A stretch of DNA of 64,000 nucleotides from Staphylococcus saprophyticus subsp. saprophyticus ATCC 15305 = NCTC 7292 (GTDB taxonomy: Bacteria > Bacillota > Bacilli > Staphylococcales > Staphylococcaceae). Below, piece after piece: positions 13,785 to 27,073 of this stretch. The position numbers were made by a program, and so were the translations under genes. The notes under the pieces are model-generated. The model was not told the DNA's origin. It worked only from the letters and a program-made list of their open reading frames with translations, and ran no database searches. The stretch spans positions 806,001 to 870,000 of the forward strand of contig NC_007350.1 in assembly GCF_000010125.1 (NCBI RefSeq), in the 5' to 3' direction. Position 1 is the first letter of the stretch; the number at the start of each line of letters is the position of its first letter.

Positions 13785-14654
13785 ATGAAAAAGAAAGCAC
13801 TACTACCTTTATTATTAGGTGTAATGGTCTTTTTAGCAGGCTGTGACTATTCTAAACCTGAAAATAGAGACGGTTTCTTCTATAATACGTTTTATGTGCC
13901 AATGGATAATGTAATACATTGGTTGGGAACTAGTTTTAATAATGACTATGGTTTAGCAATCGTAGTACTTGTGTTAGTAATACGTATCGTATTGTTACCA
14001 TTCATGTTATCAAACTATAAAAATAGTCATATGATGCGTGAAAAAATGAAAGTTGCAAAACCGGATATTGATGCAATTCAAGAGAAGGTTAAGCGTTCGC
14101 GTACACAAGAAGAAAAAATGGCAGCAAACTCAGAAATGATGGAAGTTTATAAAAAATACGATATGAATCCGATGAAGAGCATGTTAGGATGTTTACCAAT
14201 CCTTATTCAAATGCCAATCATTATGGGACTATTCTTCGTATTGAAATATCCATCAAGCGGTGGATTTACAGAACATCCTTATTTCTTATGGTTTAACCTA
14301 GCGAAACCAGACATTTGGATTACAATTATTGCAGGTATCTTATACTTCTTACAAGCATACGTATCAAGTAAGAGTATGCCAGCAGAACAACGTCAAATGG
14401 GTTACATGATGATGGTCATTTCACCAATTATGATTGTGTGGATTTCATTCTCATCTGTTTCAGCATTAGGTCTATATTGGTCAGTCAGTGCGGCATTCTT
14501 GATTGTACAAACGCAAGTAGCGAATATGTACTACTCTAAACTTGCACAAAGAGAAGTTGCACCGATGATTGAAGCTATGGAGAAAAATAAAGCTGAAGCA
14601 TCAGGTAAAGGTAAAAATACGCAAGTTGTTTCTAAGAAAAATAAAAAGAAATAA
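13785..14654 (+). CDS. yidC: Membrane protein insertase YidC/OxaA
   Basis: Inserts membrane proteins, alone or with Sec, including ATP synthase subunit c. The 289-residue protein has a lipoprotein signal with lipobox LAGC (Cys20), five hydrophobic helices and the conserved groove arginine (Arg67, VIRIVLLPF) of the hydrophilic cavity. The tail is basic ([16 protein letters not shown]) and could bind ribosomes. Monocistronic between thiE and a terminator. Confidence 0.95.
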
Positions 14655-14679
14655 TAAGTTAAACTATTTTTAAGAACTA

Positions 14680-14716
14680 AAAAAGCACAATCTACTCAGT
14701 AGGTTGTGCTTTTTTG
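14680..14716. terminator. Terminator after yidC
   Basis: AAAAGCACAA...TTGTGCTTTTTT hairpin with an inner ACT/AGT stem. A/T tracts on both sides suit both yidC and the convergent HD-domain gene. Confidence 0.92.
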
Positions 14717-14735
14717 TATGATTACAATGTTTTAT

Positions 14736-15383
14736 CTAAAAATACCATTCTTCGAAAAATTGATTGATAAAATTTTCCATATATTGATGTCTTTGCGCTG
14801 CTAATTGTTTTGCTGTTTCTGTATGCATTAATGACTTTAATTTCAAAAGCTTTTCATAAAAATGTTTGATCGCTGATGGCGACCATTGATCATAATGTGC
14901 GTCATCCGTCTCTGTTATATGCTTTGTTGAATGCTCAACCCACATGGGTTCATTAAAATGACCCGCAAATTGGAAAGTGCGTGCAATACCAATCGCTCCT
15001 ATTGCGTCTAGTCTATCTGCATCACGTACAATTTGTCCTTCAAGTGTTAATGAAACTTCATTATTTTGACCATGTCTATAACTTATATGTTTAATTATAT
15101 GTAATATATGTTGTTGCTGTTCTTTAGGTAATTGTAAGTCTTTCAAAAAGCTTTTTAACTTAGTTAACGCTTTTTCATGATTGGTTAATTTACTATCTAC
15201 AGTGTCATGTAATAAACTTGCTAGTTGAATTGTTAACATGTGTTGCGATTGTTCTTGTTCAGCTATATAAGTTGCTAAACGCAATACACGATTAATATGT
15301 GCAATATCATGGCCAGTCGCGTCATCTTTATGATATGTACACATGTAATTATATGCACGGTTTAGTATTTCAGTTTCTTTCAA
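14736..15383 (-). CDS. HD-domain phosphohydrolase, YpgQ/YedJ type
   Basis: Cytoplasmic metal-dependent hydrolase. Visible HD motif elements: H in HDIAHINRV, the HD pair in LASLLHDTVDS, H in HISYRHG and the late D in IVRDADRLDAIG. B. subtilis YpgQ, a relative of this type, removes pyrophosphate from dNTPs; the substrate here is not shown. I chose the TTG start at 15383 (215 residues) because AGAGGTG lies seven bases upstream; the longer ATG-type start at 15425 has no ribosome site. Downstream of cls on the same strand, but a terminator separates them. Confidence 0.78.
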   Translation of the reverse strand: MKETEILNRAYNYMCTYHKDDATGHDIAHINRVLRLATYIAEQEQSQHMLTIQLASLLHDTVDSKLTNHEKALTKLKSFLKDLQLPKEQQQHILHIIKHISYRHGQNNEVSLTLEGQIVRDADRLDAIGAIGIARTFQFAGHFNEPMWVEHSTKHITETDDAHYDQWSPSAIKHFYEKLLKLKSLMHTETAKQLAAQRHQYMENFINQFFEEWYF

Positions 15384-15425
15384 ATTAGCTACACCTCTCA
15401 GTTTAGTCATATTAAATAAATTCAT

Positions 15426-15472
15426 AAAATAAAAGGTCTAAGCAACAGTAGGGAAATTGTTACGTTAGACCT
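15426..15472 (-). terminator. Terminator of cls
   Basis: On the minus strand AGGTCTAA...TTAGACCT closes an imperfect hairpin followed by TTTTATTTT, seven bases after the cls stop. Confidence 0.82.
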
Positions 15473-15478
15473 GATTTT

Positions 15479-16963
15479 TTATAAAATCGGTGACAATAGT
15501 CGTGAAATACCTTCTTTAAATTTAATCCATAAACTTCTTTGTTCATAAATTTCTTTTGTTAATTGATAAGATACATGTAAATCACTTTCAAAAGCGGATC
15601 TTAATGCTTTTGAGATGTATGTATCATAGATAAATGCATTAATTTCAAAATTTAATGTGAAACTACGATGATCCATATTAGTTGTACCTACACTTGCTAC
15701 TTCATCATCTATAACGAGTGTCTTAGAATGTAGGAAGCCATTGTTATAATGGAAGATATTGACACCTGCATCTAAAAGGGAAGCTACATTATTATAAGTC
15801 GCCCAATAAACAAAAGGGTGATCGGGCTTGTTTGGAATCATAATATTTACGTCAACACCACCCAGTGCAGCTATTTTGACTGCATCAAGAAATGCTTGAT
15901 CAGGTATGAAATAGGGCGATTGAATATAAATAGATTTTTTTGCTGAAGCAATCATTTTTAAATAACCGTATTTAATTTGTTCCCAGGTTTCATCGGGACC
16001 ACTTGAAGCGATTTGTACACCGGTTGTACCACCTGAATCAACATCAGGGAAATAACGTTCAGCATAAGATAAGCGATCACGTGTTGATTGTGAATTCCAA
16101 TCAAGCATAAAACGTAATTGTAAGGCATTCACAGCATCTCCAACAATTCTTAGATGTGTGTCTCTCCAGTAACCAAATTTTTTCTTAAGACCTAAATACT
16201 CATCACCCACATTGAATCCACCTACGTAACCAATATGACCATCGATAACCACGATTTTACGGTGGTTCCGATTATTCATTCTCAGATTAATTAAAGGCAA
16301 TTTAGAAGGGAAAAATGCTTCAACATGGCCACCTTTTTTTCTAAAGTTCTTAAAATGTTTTAGAGATAAACCCCTAGACCCCATATCGTCGTATAGCATT
16401 TTCACTTCAATGCCTTCTTCGAGTTTCTGCTCAAGTGCAGATAGTATCTTTTTCCCGAGATTATCATTTCTAAATATATAATATTGGATATGAATATAGT
16501 CTGTTGCATTATTAATATCATTTAGCAGTGCATCAAATTTTTCTTTGCCATCTGTATAGATACTAATTTCATTATCTGTTGTTAAGAACGCAGCATTATT
16601 GTATAACAACATTTGTACCATATCTTTAAATTTCACAATTTGATGATTGCCTTTTGAAAAATCATCATTTTTTAAAGCTTCTAATTGCTCATTAACAATC
16701 ATTTCAATGCCAATTTTATCTTCATCATTTAAGGAAAATATATGGTCCCGCTGAATTTGTCTGCCAATGAATAAGTAAATGATAAATCCTAAAATTGGTA
16801 TCAGCACAAGTACTAGTAGCCATGCCCAAATTGAACCAGCAGATCTACGTTCCATAAAAATAATTGTAAAAGCAAAGATTAGGTTTAATATAAACGCGCC
16901 AATTAATATAATATTAATGATGACGTTCGTGTGATTAAACATAATTGAAAAGATATCTATCAT
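15479..16963 (-). CDS. cls: Cardiolipin synthase
   Basis: Makes cardiolipin from two phosphatidylglycerols at the membrane. With the ATG at 16963 (GGAGG six bases upstream) the protein is 494 residues, the usual length of staphylococcal Cls2. Two N-terminal membrane helices (about 9-30 and 40-60) precede two phospholipase D HKD motifs, at about residue 234 (HRKIVVID) and 412 (HSKTLVID). An upstream in-frame extension to 17044 lacks a ribosome site and is rejected. Confidence 0.95.
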   Translation of the reverse strand: MIDIFSIMFNHTNVIINIILIGAFILNLIFAFTIIFMERRSAGSIWAWLLVLVLIPILGFIIYLFIGRQIQRDHIFSLNDEDKIGIEMIVNEQLEALKNDDFSKGNHQIVKFKDMVQMLLYNNAAFLTTDNEISIYTDGKEKFDALLNDINNATDYIHIQYYIFRNDNLGKKILSALEQKLEEGIEVKMLYDDMGSRGLSLKHFKNFRKKGGHVEAFFPSKLPLINLRMNNRNHRKIVVIDGHIGYVGGFNVGDEYLGLKKKFGYWRDTHLRIVGDAVNALQLRFMLDWNSQSTRDRLSYAERYFPDVDSGGTTGVQIASSGPDETWEQIKYGYLKMIASAKKSIYIQSPYFIPDQAFLDAVKIAALGGVDVNIMIPNKPDHPFVYWATYNNVASLLDAGVNIFHYNNGFLHSKTLVIDDEVASVGTTNMDHRSFTLNFEINAFIYDTYISKALRSAFESDLHVSYQLTKEIYEQRSLWIKFKEGISRLLSPIL

Positions 16964-17044
16964 ATTAAACCTCCAACAAATAGCACAGTAATTAAATAAT
17001 GTAAAAGTCTCCACTATTGTAACATGGAGAACATGTTTTATCAC

Positions 17045-17073
17045 TTGACTAATACCTAACAGGGGTATATTAT
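17045..17073 (+). promoter_or_regulatory. csoR promoter with CsoR operator in the spacer
   Basis: TTGACT (17045-17050), a 17-base spacer and TATTAT (17068-17073). The spacer and its edges form the imperfect palindrome ATACC-TAACAGG-GGTAT (17052-17068), the known CsoR operator type of copper genes in Firmicutes. Binding would block RNA polymerase; copper would release it. Confidence 0.85.
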
Positions 17074-17105
17074 ATGATGGGTATAGAATAGGAGGCGTTT
17101 GAGAA

Positions 17106-17399
17106 ATGACTGAAATACAAAAAGCGCATCATTCAGAAGAAATAAAAGCAAATTTAAAATCAAGACTTAATAGAATCGAAGGTCAAGTTAAAGCCATAAA
17201 TCGTATGGTAGAGGAAGATGTGTACTGTGACGATGTGCTTACACAAATAAGAGCTACGCGATCCGCATTAAATAGTGTCGCTACTAAATTATTAGATCAT
17301 CATATGAAAAGTTGTATTATGGATAAAGTTGAACAGGGTCATGAACAAGAAGCGATGGAAGAACTACTTGTAACTTTTCAAAAATTGATGAAGGATTAA
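17106..17399 (+). CDS. csoR: Copper-sensing repressor CsoR
   Basis: All-helical repressor that leaves DNA when it binds Cu(I). The 97-residue protein has the copper ligands Cys41, His66 and Cys70 (YCDD and DHHMKSC), the same positions as in S. aureus CsoR. AGGAGG (17090-17095) sets the ATG. It is likely autoregulated through the operator in its promoter and coexpressed with the next gene. The cop genes are not in this window. Confidence 0.95.
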   Translation: MTEIQKAHHSEEIKANLKSRLNRIEGQVKAINRMVEEDVYCDDVLTQIRATRSALNSVATKLLDHHMKSCIMDKVEQGHEQEAMEELLVTFQKLMKD

Positions 17400-17413
17400 G
17401 TAAGGTGAAACAT

Positions 17414-17620
17414 ATGCAATCAAAAGTTATTTATATTGCTGAACTTTATAATGAGAAGCAAAAATTACAAATTGAAGAAAGACTAATGAAACTTTATGGT
17501 GTGTTTAAAGTTAGTACAGATATAGAAGAAGGCGCAATCTTTGTAGATTTTGAAACGCCTGCAAATTTGAATAATTTAGAAAAAGAAGTGTACGATTTAG
17601 GTTATAAAATAATTTATTAA
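17414..17620 (+). CDS. csoZ: CsoZ-like small HMA-fold protein
   Basis: A 68-residue protein directly after csoR (14-base gap), as csoZ is in S. aureus. It has an alternating strand/helix pattern like copper chaperones, ending ETPANLNNLEKEVYDLGYKI, but no CxxC or any cysteine at all, so it cannot bind copper the way CopZ does. ATG at 17414 follows AAGGTGA; an in-frame GTG at 17405 overlaps that ribosome site. Gene name by position and shape; function unproven. Confidence 0.72.
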   Translation: MQSKVIYIAELYNEKQKLQIEERLMKLYGVFKVSTDIEEGAIFVDFETPANLNNLEKEVYDLGYKIIY

Positions 17621-17832
17621 TCTATCTAAAGGGTATATATATTGTAGGACTATATAAAATGTAATGAATTAATTCTTCATATATAACAGTACAAAGGATA
17701 GTTTATAATTAGTGAAATTTCACATTAAAAACTCTGTTTTTTTGAATTAAAATAAAAAAATTGAATATAATGTGGTATTTTACATTTAAATAGGGTAATA
17801 TGTAATAGAAGCAATAGATTAGGAGTGATGAT

Positions 17833-17973
17833 ATGAGTAAGGATAACGAAAAAATTCAAAATGTAGTTAAACTATTATCATCATTAGGGGTAAACATAAA
17901 GAAAACCAAATCAAGATTAGAAGTTATGCACACTTTACCAACGACTGTGAAAGCCGCTAACGAATTGAAATAG
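17833..17973 (+). CDS. Small protein, probably Lmo0850 family
   Basis: A 46-codon gene with a clear ribosome site (TTAGGAGTGATGAT) before ATG. The product is basic and helical (KIQNVVKLLSSLGVNIKKTKS, ending AANELK) with no membrane segment. It resembles the short Lmo0850-family proteins of Firmicutes, whose function I do not know. A terminator follows at once, so it is a real single gene. A GTATTT-N12-GGGTAA element at 17775-17798 could be a SigB-type promoter (weak). Confidence 0.65.
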   Translation: MSKDNEKIQNVVKLLSSLGVNIKKTKSRLEVMHTLPTTVKAANELK

Positions 17974-17988
17974 TCAAGTTACCCAATC

Positions 17989-18024
17989 AAGTGATTAGAG
18001 CCCATTGTTCTGGTCACTTTTTAT
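17989..18024 (+). terminator. Terminator of the 46-codon gene
   Basis: A 12-pair stem (AAGTGATTAGAG with TTCTGGTCACTT, including G-T pairs) followed by TTTTATTTT. Bases 18025-18211 are AT-rich with nothing recognisable. Confidence 0.82.
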
Positions 18025-18211
18025 TTTGCCTTATAATAGTTTAGAAAAAAGGTCAAAGCCAATGTATAAGGTACATTAGATAATGATACACATTTAAAAA
18101 TTGAAATAATTTTTAAGGGTAAGATATTAGTGTAAGTGTAGTATAAACTTTTATAAATGTTTAAAACGCATAGGATATAGATTAATTTGTTTAATTATAT
18201 AGTATACATAT

Positions 18212-18244
18212 AAAAAGCTGGGACATCGATGTCCCAGCTTTTTT
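18212..18244 (-). terminator. Terminator of rodA
   Basis: A perfect palindrome (AAAAAGCTGGGACATC and its complement) with T tracts on both strands, 22 bases beyond the rodA stop. Confidence 0.93.
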
Positions 18245-18265
18245 AGTATGACAGGTCATCATACA

Positions 18266-19471
18266 TTATTCTGTTGTACGTAATTGTTGTTTATCACCAG
18301 AGTATTGTTTGGGCTGATGATAGTAAATAGATAAAAGTACACCAATACCACACATGAGACTCCATAATGAACTACCGCCATAACTAATAAATGGTAGTGG
18401 AATACCAGTGATAGGTAGTAATTGGACAGTCATTCCAATATTTTGTAATACGTGGAATAAAATGAGTGAAGCATATCCAATTATGAATAATTTACTAAAA
18501 GGTAATTCAATTTTAGTTGCTAAGCGTACGAGATGGAATATAAAGGCTAAGAAAATTAATATTAGAATTACTGAGCCAATAAAACCAAATTCTTCACCAA
18601 TAACTGAAAAAATAAAATCGGTATGATTTTCTGGGATGTATACTTCACCGTGATTAAATCCTTTACCAAATAGCTGACCAGAACCGATTGCTTTAAGGGA
18701 TTCTGTTAAATGGTAACCATCACCACTACTGTACGTATAAGGATCTAACCAAGAATTAATTCTACCTAGTTGATATGTTTTAATTCCCAATGTGTTTTCT
18801 ATAAGTGAAGGTTTATAAATAATAGACAATATTAAAGTTGAACCTATTACGATACCCGCAATAAAAAGCGGTGCTAATATTTTCCATGAAATACCACTAA
18901 CAATCATGACACCAGCAATAATAGCGCAAATAACTAGTGTAGTACCAAGGTCATTTTGTAATAAAATTAATCCCATAGGTACAATCGAAATACCTACAAT
19001 TTTTAGTAATAATTTAAAATCGGTTTCTAATGATTTATTGAACGTGAATTGATTATGTCTAGAAATCAATTTTGCGAGTGCTAGTATCAACACAATCTTC
19101 ATAAATTCTGAAGGCTGTACACTGATAGGCCCTAGTTTATACCAGCTTTTAGCACCATTAATAATTGGTGTGATTGGTGTTTCAGGGATAATAATTAATA
19201 TGAACAGTCCAATACATAAGATAAAATATAATAAATATGTATATTTCATGAGCTTTTTAGGTGAAACCAGCATAATGAGTAATGCAATGGCACCGCCCAA
19301 AACATAATATAAAATTTGTCTGATGCTAAAGTTAGCGCTATATTGACCGCCACCCATAGCTGAATTGATAATCGTAACGCTTACGAATGCTAATAATACG
19401 AGGATGCCTATTAAAACCCAGTCAATCCGCCGTATCCAATGATTATTTTTTAATTGACGTGAAGTACTCAT
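18266..19471 (-). CDS. rodA: SEDS peptidoglycan glycosyltransferase RodA
   Basis: Polymerises lipid II into glycan strands with a partner class B PBP. The 401-residue protein has about ten membrane helices. It carries the large extracellular loop with WLDP, whose aspartate is catalytic in SEDS proteins, plus the IGSGQLFGKGF and FIFSVIGEEFGF motifs and a C-terminal PFISYGGSS segment. Neighbouring ddl-murF supports RodA over FtsW. Divergent from ddl across a 248-base gap. ATG preceded by AGGAGT. Confidence 0.93.
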   Translation of the reverse strand: MSTSRQLKNNHWIRRIDWVLIGILVLLAFVSVTIINSAMGGGQYSANFSIRQILYYVLGGAIALLIMLVSPKKLMKYTYLLYFILCIGLFILIIIPETPITPIINGAKSWYKLGPISVQPSEFMKIVLILALAKLISRHNQFTFNKSLETDFKLLLKIVGISIVPMGLILLQNDLGTTLVICAIIAGVMIVSGISWKILAPLFIAGIVIGSTLILSIIYKPSLIENTLGIKTYQLGRINSWLDPYTYSSGDGYHLTESLKAIGSGQLFGKGFNHGEVYIPENHTDFIFSVIGEEFGFIGSVILILIFLAFIFHLVRLATKIELPFSKLFIIGYASLILFHVLQNIGMTVQLLPITGIPLPFISYGGSSLWSLMCGIGVLLSIYYHQPKQYSGDKQQLRTTE

Positions 19472-19716
19472 TTCTTACTCCTTTAAACAGCTAGATTTCT
19501 CTATCTTTAGTATTATATATAGATTTTACCGAACTTTAACATATTTTGCTAGAAGTAGGGTGTCGATTTAAAAAATTATAAATATGAAGTTTTATGATAT
19601 GTCTTTGCGAATGATAAAAGAGAACAAAAAATAAATGCTTTTTATACCACTTAACAAATGCAAAAAAATATTAAATCGTGATATGATGTAGTTTAAGAAT
19701 TGTATATGGAGGCTAA

Positions 19717-20790
<1,074 letters not shown>

Positions 20791-20802
20791 GGCGAATAAA
20801 TT

Positions 20803-22158
20803 ATGATAGAGGTAACGTTAGAACAAATTAAAACATGGATTCCATGTGAAATAGAAAATGAATTTATGGATCATGGTATTAAAGGTGTTTCTATTGATTC
20901 ACGTGACATTCACAATCAAAATTTATTTATTCCATTTAAAGGCGAACATGTAGATGGCCATAAATATGTAGCACAAGCACTTAAAGATGGTGCAGGTGCT
21001 GCATTTTATCAAAAAGGTGAACCGTTAGACGAAAATATTGATGGACCTATTATTTGGGTCGATGACACATTAGAAGCTTTACAACATTTAGCAAAAGCAT
21101 ATTTAGAATTTGTCAATCCACAAGTCATTGCAGTTACTGGTTCTAATGGTAAAACAACAACGAAAGATATGATTGAAAGTGTCTTGAAACCACAATTTAA
21201 AGTTAAAAAGACGCAAGGAAACTATAATAATGAAATAGGTATGCCATTAACCATTTTACAATTAGATATTGATACTGAAATTTCCATTCTTGAAATGGGC
21301 ATGTCAGGTTTCCACGAAATTGAATTATTATCTAAATTAGCTCAACCCGATATTGCCATAATCACTAATATTGGTGAGTCTCATATGCAAGATTTAGGGT
21401 CAAGAGAAGGTATTGCTAAAGCTAAATCAGAAATTACACTTGGTTTAAAACCAGGAGGCTTATTTATCTATGACGGTGACGAACCATTACTAGAACCGTA
21501 TGCTAACGAAATACAAAATGCTGATTTAGTAAGTTTTGGTAAAAATTCTGATAATACGCTGGTAAGTACTATTGAAACAATCAAAGATCATGGTATTGCA
21601 TTCACAATTAATCATGATGAACATTATGAACTTCCTATCTTAGGTGAACATAATATGAAAAATGCTACGATTGCTATTGCAGTAGGTAAGAGATTAAATT
21701 TAACATACCAAACTATTTTCAATAATTTGAAAAATGTCGTACTTACTGGCATGAGAATGGAACAACATCATACAAAAGATGAAATACTTGTCATTAATGA
21801 TGCTTATAATGCAAGTCCAACGAGTATGAAAGCGGCCATAGACACACTTTCTGGCATGGAAGGTAGAAAAATTATTGTCCTTGGCGATGTATTAGAATTA
21901 GGTCCTGATAGTCAAATCATGCATGAAGCTGTAGGACTATATTTTGAAGACAAAGATATTGACGCATTATTTACGCTTGGTAATGAGGCGGCTCACATTA
22001 GTCATACTGGTAAAGCTTTCGTTAAAAAGTCTGAAGCTTTTAAAGAAAAAGCAGACCTTATTCGTTCATTAAAAGGTTATGTTCAAGCGAATGACAAAGT
22101 ATTAGTCAAAGGATCAAGAGGAATGAAATTAGAAGAAGTGGTGGAAGCGTTAATTTAA
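20803..22158 (+). CDS. murF: UDP-MurNAc-tripeptide--D-Ala-D-Ala ligase
   Basis: Adds the D-Ala-D-Ala dipeptide made by Ddl, completing the UDP-MurNAc-pentapeptide. The 451-residue Mur ligase has the P-loop GSNGKTT at residues 113-119, a central [16 protein letters not shown] region and the C-terminal domain with [11 protein letters not shown]. Directly follows ddl, so the two sequential steps are coexpressed. Confidence 0.96.
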   Translation: MIEVTLEQIKTWIPCEIENEFMDHGIKGVSIDSRDIHNQNLFIPFKGEHVDGHKYVAQALKDGAGAAFYQKGEPLDENIDGPIIWVDDTLEALQHLAKAYLEFVNPQVIAVTGSNGKTTTKDMIESVLKPQFKVKKTQGNYNNEIGMPLTILQLDIDTEISILEMGMSGFHEIELLSKLAQPDIAIITNIGESHMQDLGSREGIAKAKSEITLGLKPGGLFIYDGDEPLLEPYANEIQNADLVSFGKNSDNTLVSTIETIKDHGIAFTINHDEHYELPILGEHNMKNATIAIAVGKRLNLTYQTIFNNLKNVVLTGMRMEQHHTKDEILVINDAYNASPTSMKAAIDTLSGMEGRKIIVLGDVLELGPDSQIMHEAVGLYFEDKDIDALFTLGNEAAHISHTGKAFVKKSEAFKEKADLIRSLKGYVQANDKVLVKGSRGMKLEEVVEALI

Positions 22159-22203
22159 AAAGATTAACTACCATAAATATGGAATCAATATATTATTGAG
22201 CTC

Positions 22204-22245
22204 AAAGAACCCGGGACGTACAATCGTCTTGGGTTCTTTATTATA
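22204..22245 (+). terminator. Terminator of ddl-murF
   Basis: A 15-pair hairpin (AAAGAACCCGGGACG with CGTCTTGGGTTCTTT) followed by ATTATAT; 46 bases after murF. Confidence 0.88.
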
Positions 22246-24304
<2,059 letters not shown>

Positions 24305-24334
24305 AACGATTTATCATATATGAAATTTAGGTTT

Positions 24335-24366
24335 AATCACTCCATTTATTTGGGGTGATTTTTTTA
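24335..24366 (+). terminator. Terminator of cshA
   Basis: AATCACTCCA pairs with TTGGGGTGATT (one G-T pair) and is followed by TTTTTTT; 31 bases after the stop. Confidence 0.9.
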
Positions 24367-24506
24367 TGTTAAATGGAGTTTAGATGGGAATGAAAGAATA
24401 AAATATTTTAATATTTTAATTGTGTTGATACATATTTTGAAGTGAGGATGAATGCGCACTATACCCTGTGTTATAATGGGGGGAATCTTAATGAAGGAGT
24501 GTATTT

Positions 24507-24986
24507 ATGACAAACGACCAGCTCTTTAAAAAAAGTCCAAAAGAAGCTATAAAATATTATTATTTAATAGAAGGACTAGAATTTATAGTGCATTTGATCG
24601 TTATGATGGTATTAATATTCTTATGGAGCCATTTTAATTGGTGGCACTTTTTAATTTATATATTCATTTTTCTTATCTTAATAGATATAGTTTATGCTGC
24701 ATTTGGACCTTGGATTAAGTACCATTATACATATTATCGAATTGGTGAAAATGATATAGAAGTTAAATATGATTTTTTCTTCAAATCACAAAAATTCGTA
24801 AAATTAGAACGTATGCAATATATAGAACGTAAATATAATCCAATACTGAAAAGGTTAGGTTTAGCTAAAGCATCATTAGTGACTGCTGGTCATCATGCAA
24901 CATTCCCATTACTTAGCATTAAAGATGCAGAAACATTTGAAGCGATAAGTCTTGATTATTTGAGAGGAGCTGATTATGATGTATAG
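24507..24986 (+). CDS. bPH2-domain membrane protein (YdbS-like)
   Basis: A 159-residue protein with two membrane helices (about 22-41 and 46-68) followed by a bacterial PH domain (bPH2, DUF304-type) that begins YYRIGENDIEVKY and includes the KLERMQYIERKYNPILKRLGLA stretch. It opens a three-gene set of related proteins; the next start overlaps by 11 bases. The family is annotated as unknown function; B. subtilis ydbST are the relatives. AAGGAG precedes ATG. Confidence 0.8.
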   Translation: MTNDQLFKKSPKEAIKYYYLIEGLEFIVHLIVMMVLIFLWSHFNWWHFLIYIFIFLILIDIVYAAFGPWIKYHYTYYRIGENDIEVKYDFFFKSQKFVKLERMQYIERKYNPILKRLGLAKASLVTAGHHATFPLLSIKDAETFEAISLDYLRGADYDV

Positions 24987-26517
24987 TCCTCAAAAATTAC
25001 ATCCAATTTCATATATAACGGGTGTGATCGAAGCAATCAAACAAAATATCGTTTTAATCATTATTTTTCTAGTGTTTAATATTCGTGATTTTGATTTCAC
25101 TAATATTTATGCTTATATTTTCCCAGGTATTGTAACCATATTATTTCTTTTTTCATTCATAGCTCAGGTTTTAAAAGTATATAACACAAGATATTGGATT
25201 GAAAATGACCACTTTGTACTTGCTACAGGTATTTTTACCAAAGAAAGAAAAGAGCTCAATATACGACGTATCCAAACACTTGATACAACGCAAGGCATCA
25301 TAAATCAAATCGTTGGCGGTGTTAAATTACAGATTAAAACCCCAAGTGATGGAATTGATTTGGATACTGTTTCTAAAAAACAGAGCGAATGGATACAACA
25401 AACTTTAAAGGAAAAGCAACATGAACTATCTACTAGCGAAGCACAAGCAGTAGATCCTGTATCTACACAAGAGATCGATGATTCAGAATTGACGAACGAT
25501 GATATCAATGTAACGACAAATGAAACAAATGCTAAAGATGAAGTTAAGTTTTTATATAAATTGAATTTTAAAGAATTGTTATTTATGGCATTAACGAGTG
25601 GAGCCATTGGTGTTGCCTTCGCTGCACTTTCTCCGATAATTGGGGGATTGTCAGACGTTATTCCATGGGATTGGATAACTGATGAGTTCTCACAAATTTC
25701 ACAAGCAATTTTTGTCATTGTCTTAATGATGGTTGCGACCATTGCCATTGCGAGTTATATCATCGGGACATTAATTGTTATTGTACGCAACTTTAATTAC
25801 ACGGTGACGAAGCATGGTAATCAATTAAATATTAAGTATGGACTATTTAATGTTAAAAATATTACCGTTCCCACAGATAGGGTACAGGCTGTCGTTGAAA
25901 AGCAATCATTTCTTAGAAAATTGTTTGGGTATACATCCATTCATTTTGTAATAACAAGTGATATGAATGATATGGATAAAAATGACGTATCCTTAGATGG
26001 CAATGTGATGATACTTCCTTTCATTAAGCGTAAAAAAGCATTTGAAATTATTAAAACTTTAATGCCGAATATGACGTTTGAAAAAGCAACAGTAGGTATG
26101 CCGTGGAGAGGTTTTCATCGCCATTTTTGGAAACAAGCTTTGTTACTTATCATGGTAGCTGCGGTAATTAATTATTTTTGGGCGGCATGGGCCTTTTTAA
26201 TTGCAGGAGTTATTATATTAATTTTTATTGTGCGTAGTTACCTTGTGACTAAATTTTCTGGTATGAAATTAGTTGAAGATGAACTTGTAGTACGTAATGT
26301 CACTTTATTTGGATTTAAAAATACTTATTTCAAACAAGATAAAATGTTAGGACTAGAAGTACGACGTACCCCATTTTTAATTAATAGTGACTTAGGTAAT
26401 TTTAATTTTATTATTGCAAAAGCTGCTGGTAATGAACATATTGGGTTGAAATTCAATGCATATCAACGAGTTAAATCCTTACAATCATGGTATTTGAGAG
26501 GTGAACAAAATGAGTAA
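24976..26517 (+). CDS. Large bPH2-domain membrane protein (YdbT-like)
   Basis: A 513-residue membrane protein with repeated modules: each pairs membrane helices with a bPH2 domain (WIENDHFVLATGIFTKE near residue 75, YTVTKHGNQLNIKYGLFNVKN near 275, VEDELVVRNVTLFGFKN near 435). A charged, disordered linker rich in D/E/T/N lies around residues 140-190. Two ATG codons open the gene after GAGAGGAG. Coupled to both neighbours by overlaps. Resembles B. subtilis YdbT; no function assigned. Confidence 0.8.
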   Translation: MMYSPQKLHPISYITGVIEAIKQNIVLIIIFLVFNIRDFDFTNIYAYIFPGIVTILFLFSFIAQVLKVYNTRYWIENDHFVLATGIFTKERKELNIRRIQTLDTTQGIINQIVGGVKLQIKTPSDGIDLDTVSKKQSEWIQQTLKEKQHELSTSEAQAVDPVSTQEIDDSELTNDDINVTTNETNAKDEVKFLYKLNFKELLFMALTSGAIGVAFAALSPIIGGLSDVIPWDWITDEFSQISQAIFVIVLMMVATIAIASYIIGTLIVIVRNFNYTVTKHGNQLNIKYGLFNVKNITVPTDRVQAVVEKQSFLRKLFGYTSIHFVITSDMNDMDKNDVSLDGNVMILPFIKRKKAFEIIKTLMPNMTFEKATVGMPWRGFHRHFWKQALLLIMVAAVINYFWAAWAFLIAGVIILIFIVRSYLVTKFSGMKLVEDELVVRNVTLFGFKNTYFKQDKMLGLEVRRTPFLINSDLGNFNFIIAKAAGNEHIGLKFNAYQRVKSLQSWYLRGEQNE

Positions 26518-27010
26518 TTATCAGTATATGCACGCATCTGGTAAAACAGTCATGCGCATAGCAGCGTCAATTGTTACTGTGATATTATGTGTTTTATTAG
26601 TAGCGTTTTATTTAGTAAATCATTTGTGGCTCGAGTGGTTTGCACAAGAAACAATGAAATGGATTTTAATTATCGGTGCAGTAATCATATTGCTGTATAT
26701 TATTGTCGAATTGGTTATTGTACCCAAATATCGTTATAAAATATTTAAATATAATCTAGAAGATCACACGATAACGGTTAGAAATGGTTTGTGGTTTGTA
26801 AAAGTTGTGAAGATGCCTTTATTCAGAATACAAAATGTTGACACACACGAAGGTATTTTAATGAGAAAATATCAGTTAGCAAGTTTAACATTGTCTACAG
26901 CTGGAGGAAATACTGAAATTAAACTGGTCAATAAAGAGGTAGCCGCTAAGTTAAAACAAACTATAAAACAAGTGAATCAAGATAGTGCTATAGAAAACAC
27001 AAATCATTAA
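26510..27010 (+). CDS. Third bPH2-domain membrane protein (YdbS-like)
   Basis: A 166-residue protein with two membrane helices and one bPH2 domain. It carries the usual motif RIQNVDTHEGILMRKYQLA followed by LTLSTAGGNTEI. ATG at 26510 follows GAGAGGTGA and overlaps the previous stop by eight bases; the in-frame GTG at 26501 lies inside that ribosome site. It is probably coexpressed with acpS, 63 bases on. Confidence 0.8.
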   Translation: MSNYQYMHASGKTVMRIAASIVTVILCVLLVAFYLVNHLWLEWFAQETMKWILIIGAVIILLYIIVELVIVPKYRYKIFKYNLEDHTITVRNGLWFVKVVKMPLFRIQNVDTHEGILMRKYQLASLTLSTAGGNTEIKLVNKEVAAKLKQTIKQVNQDSAIENTNH

Positions 27011-27073
27011 ACGAAAGCCATATAACAAGATAGCGTTAGTATAAAGACGTTATATGGGAGGTAGGAGACGGAA

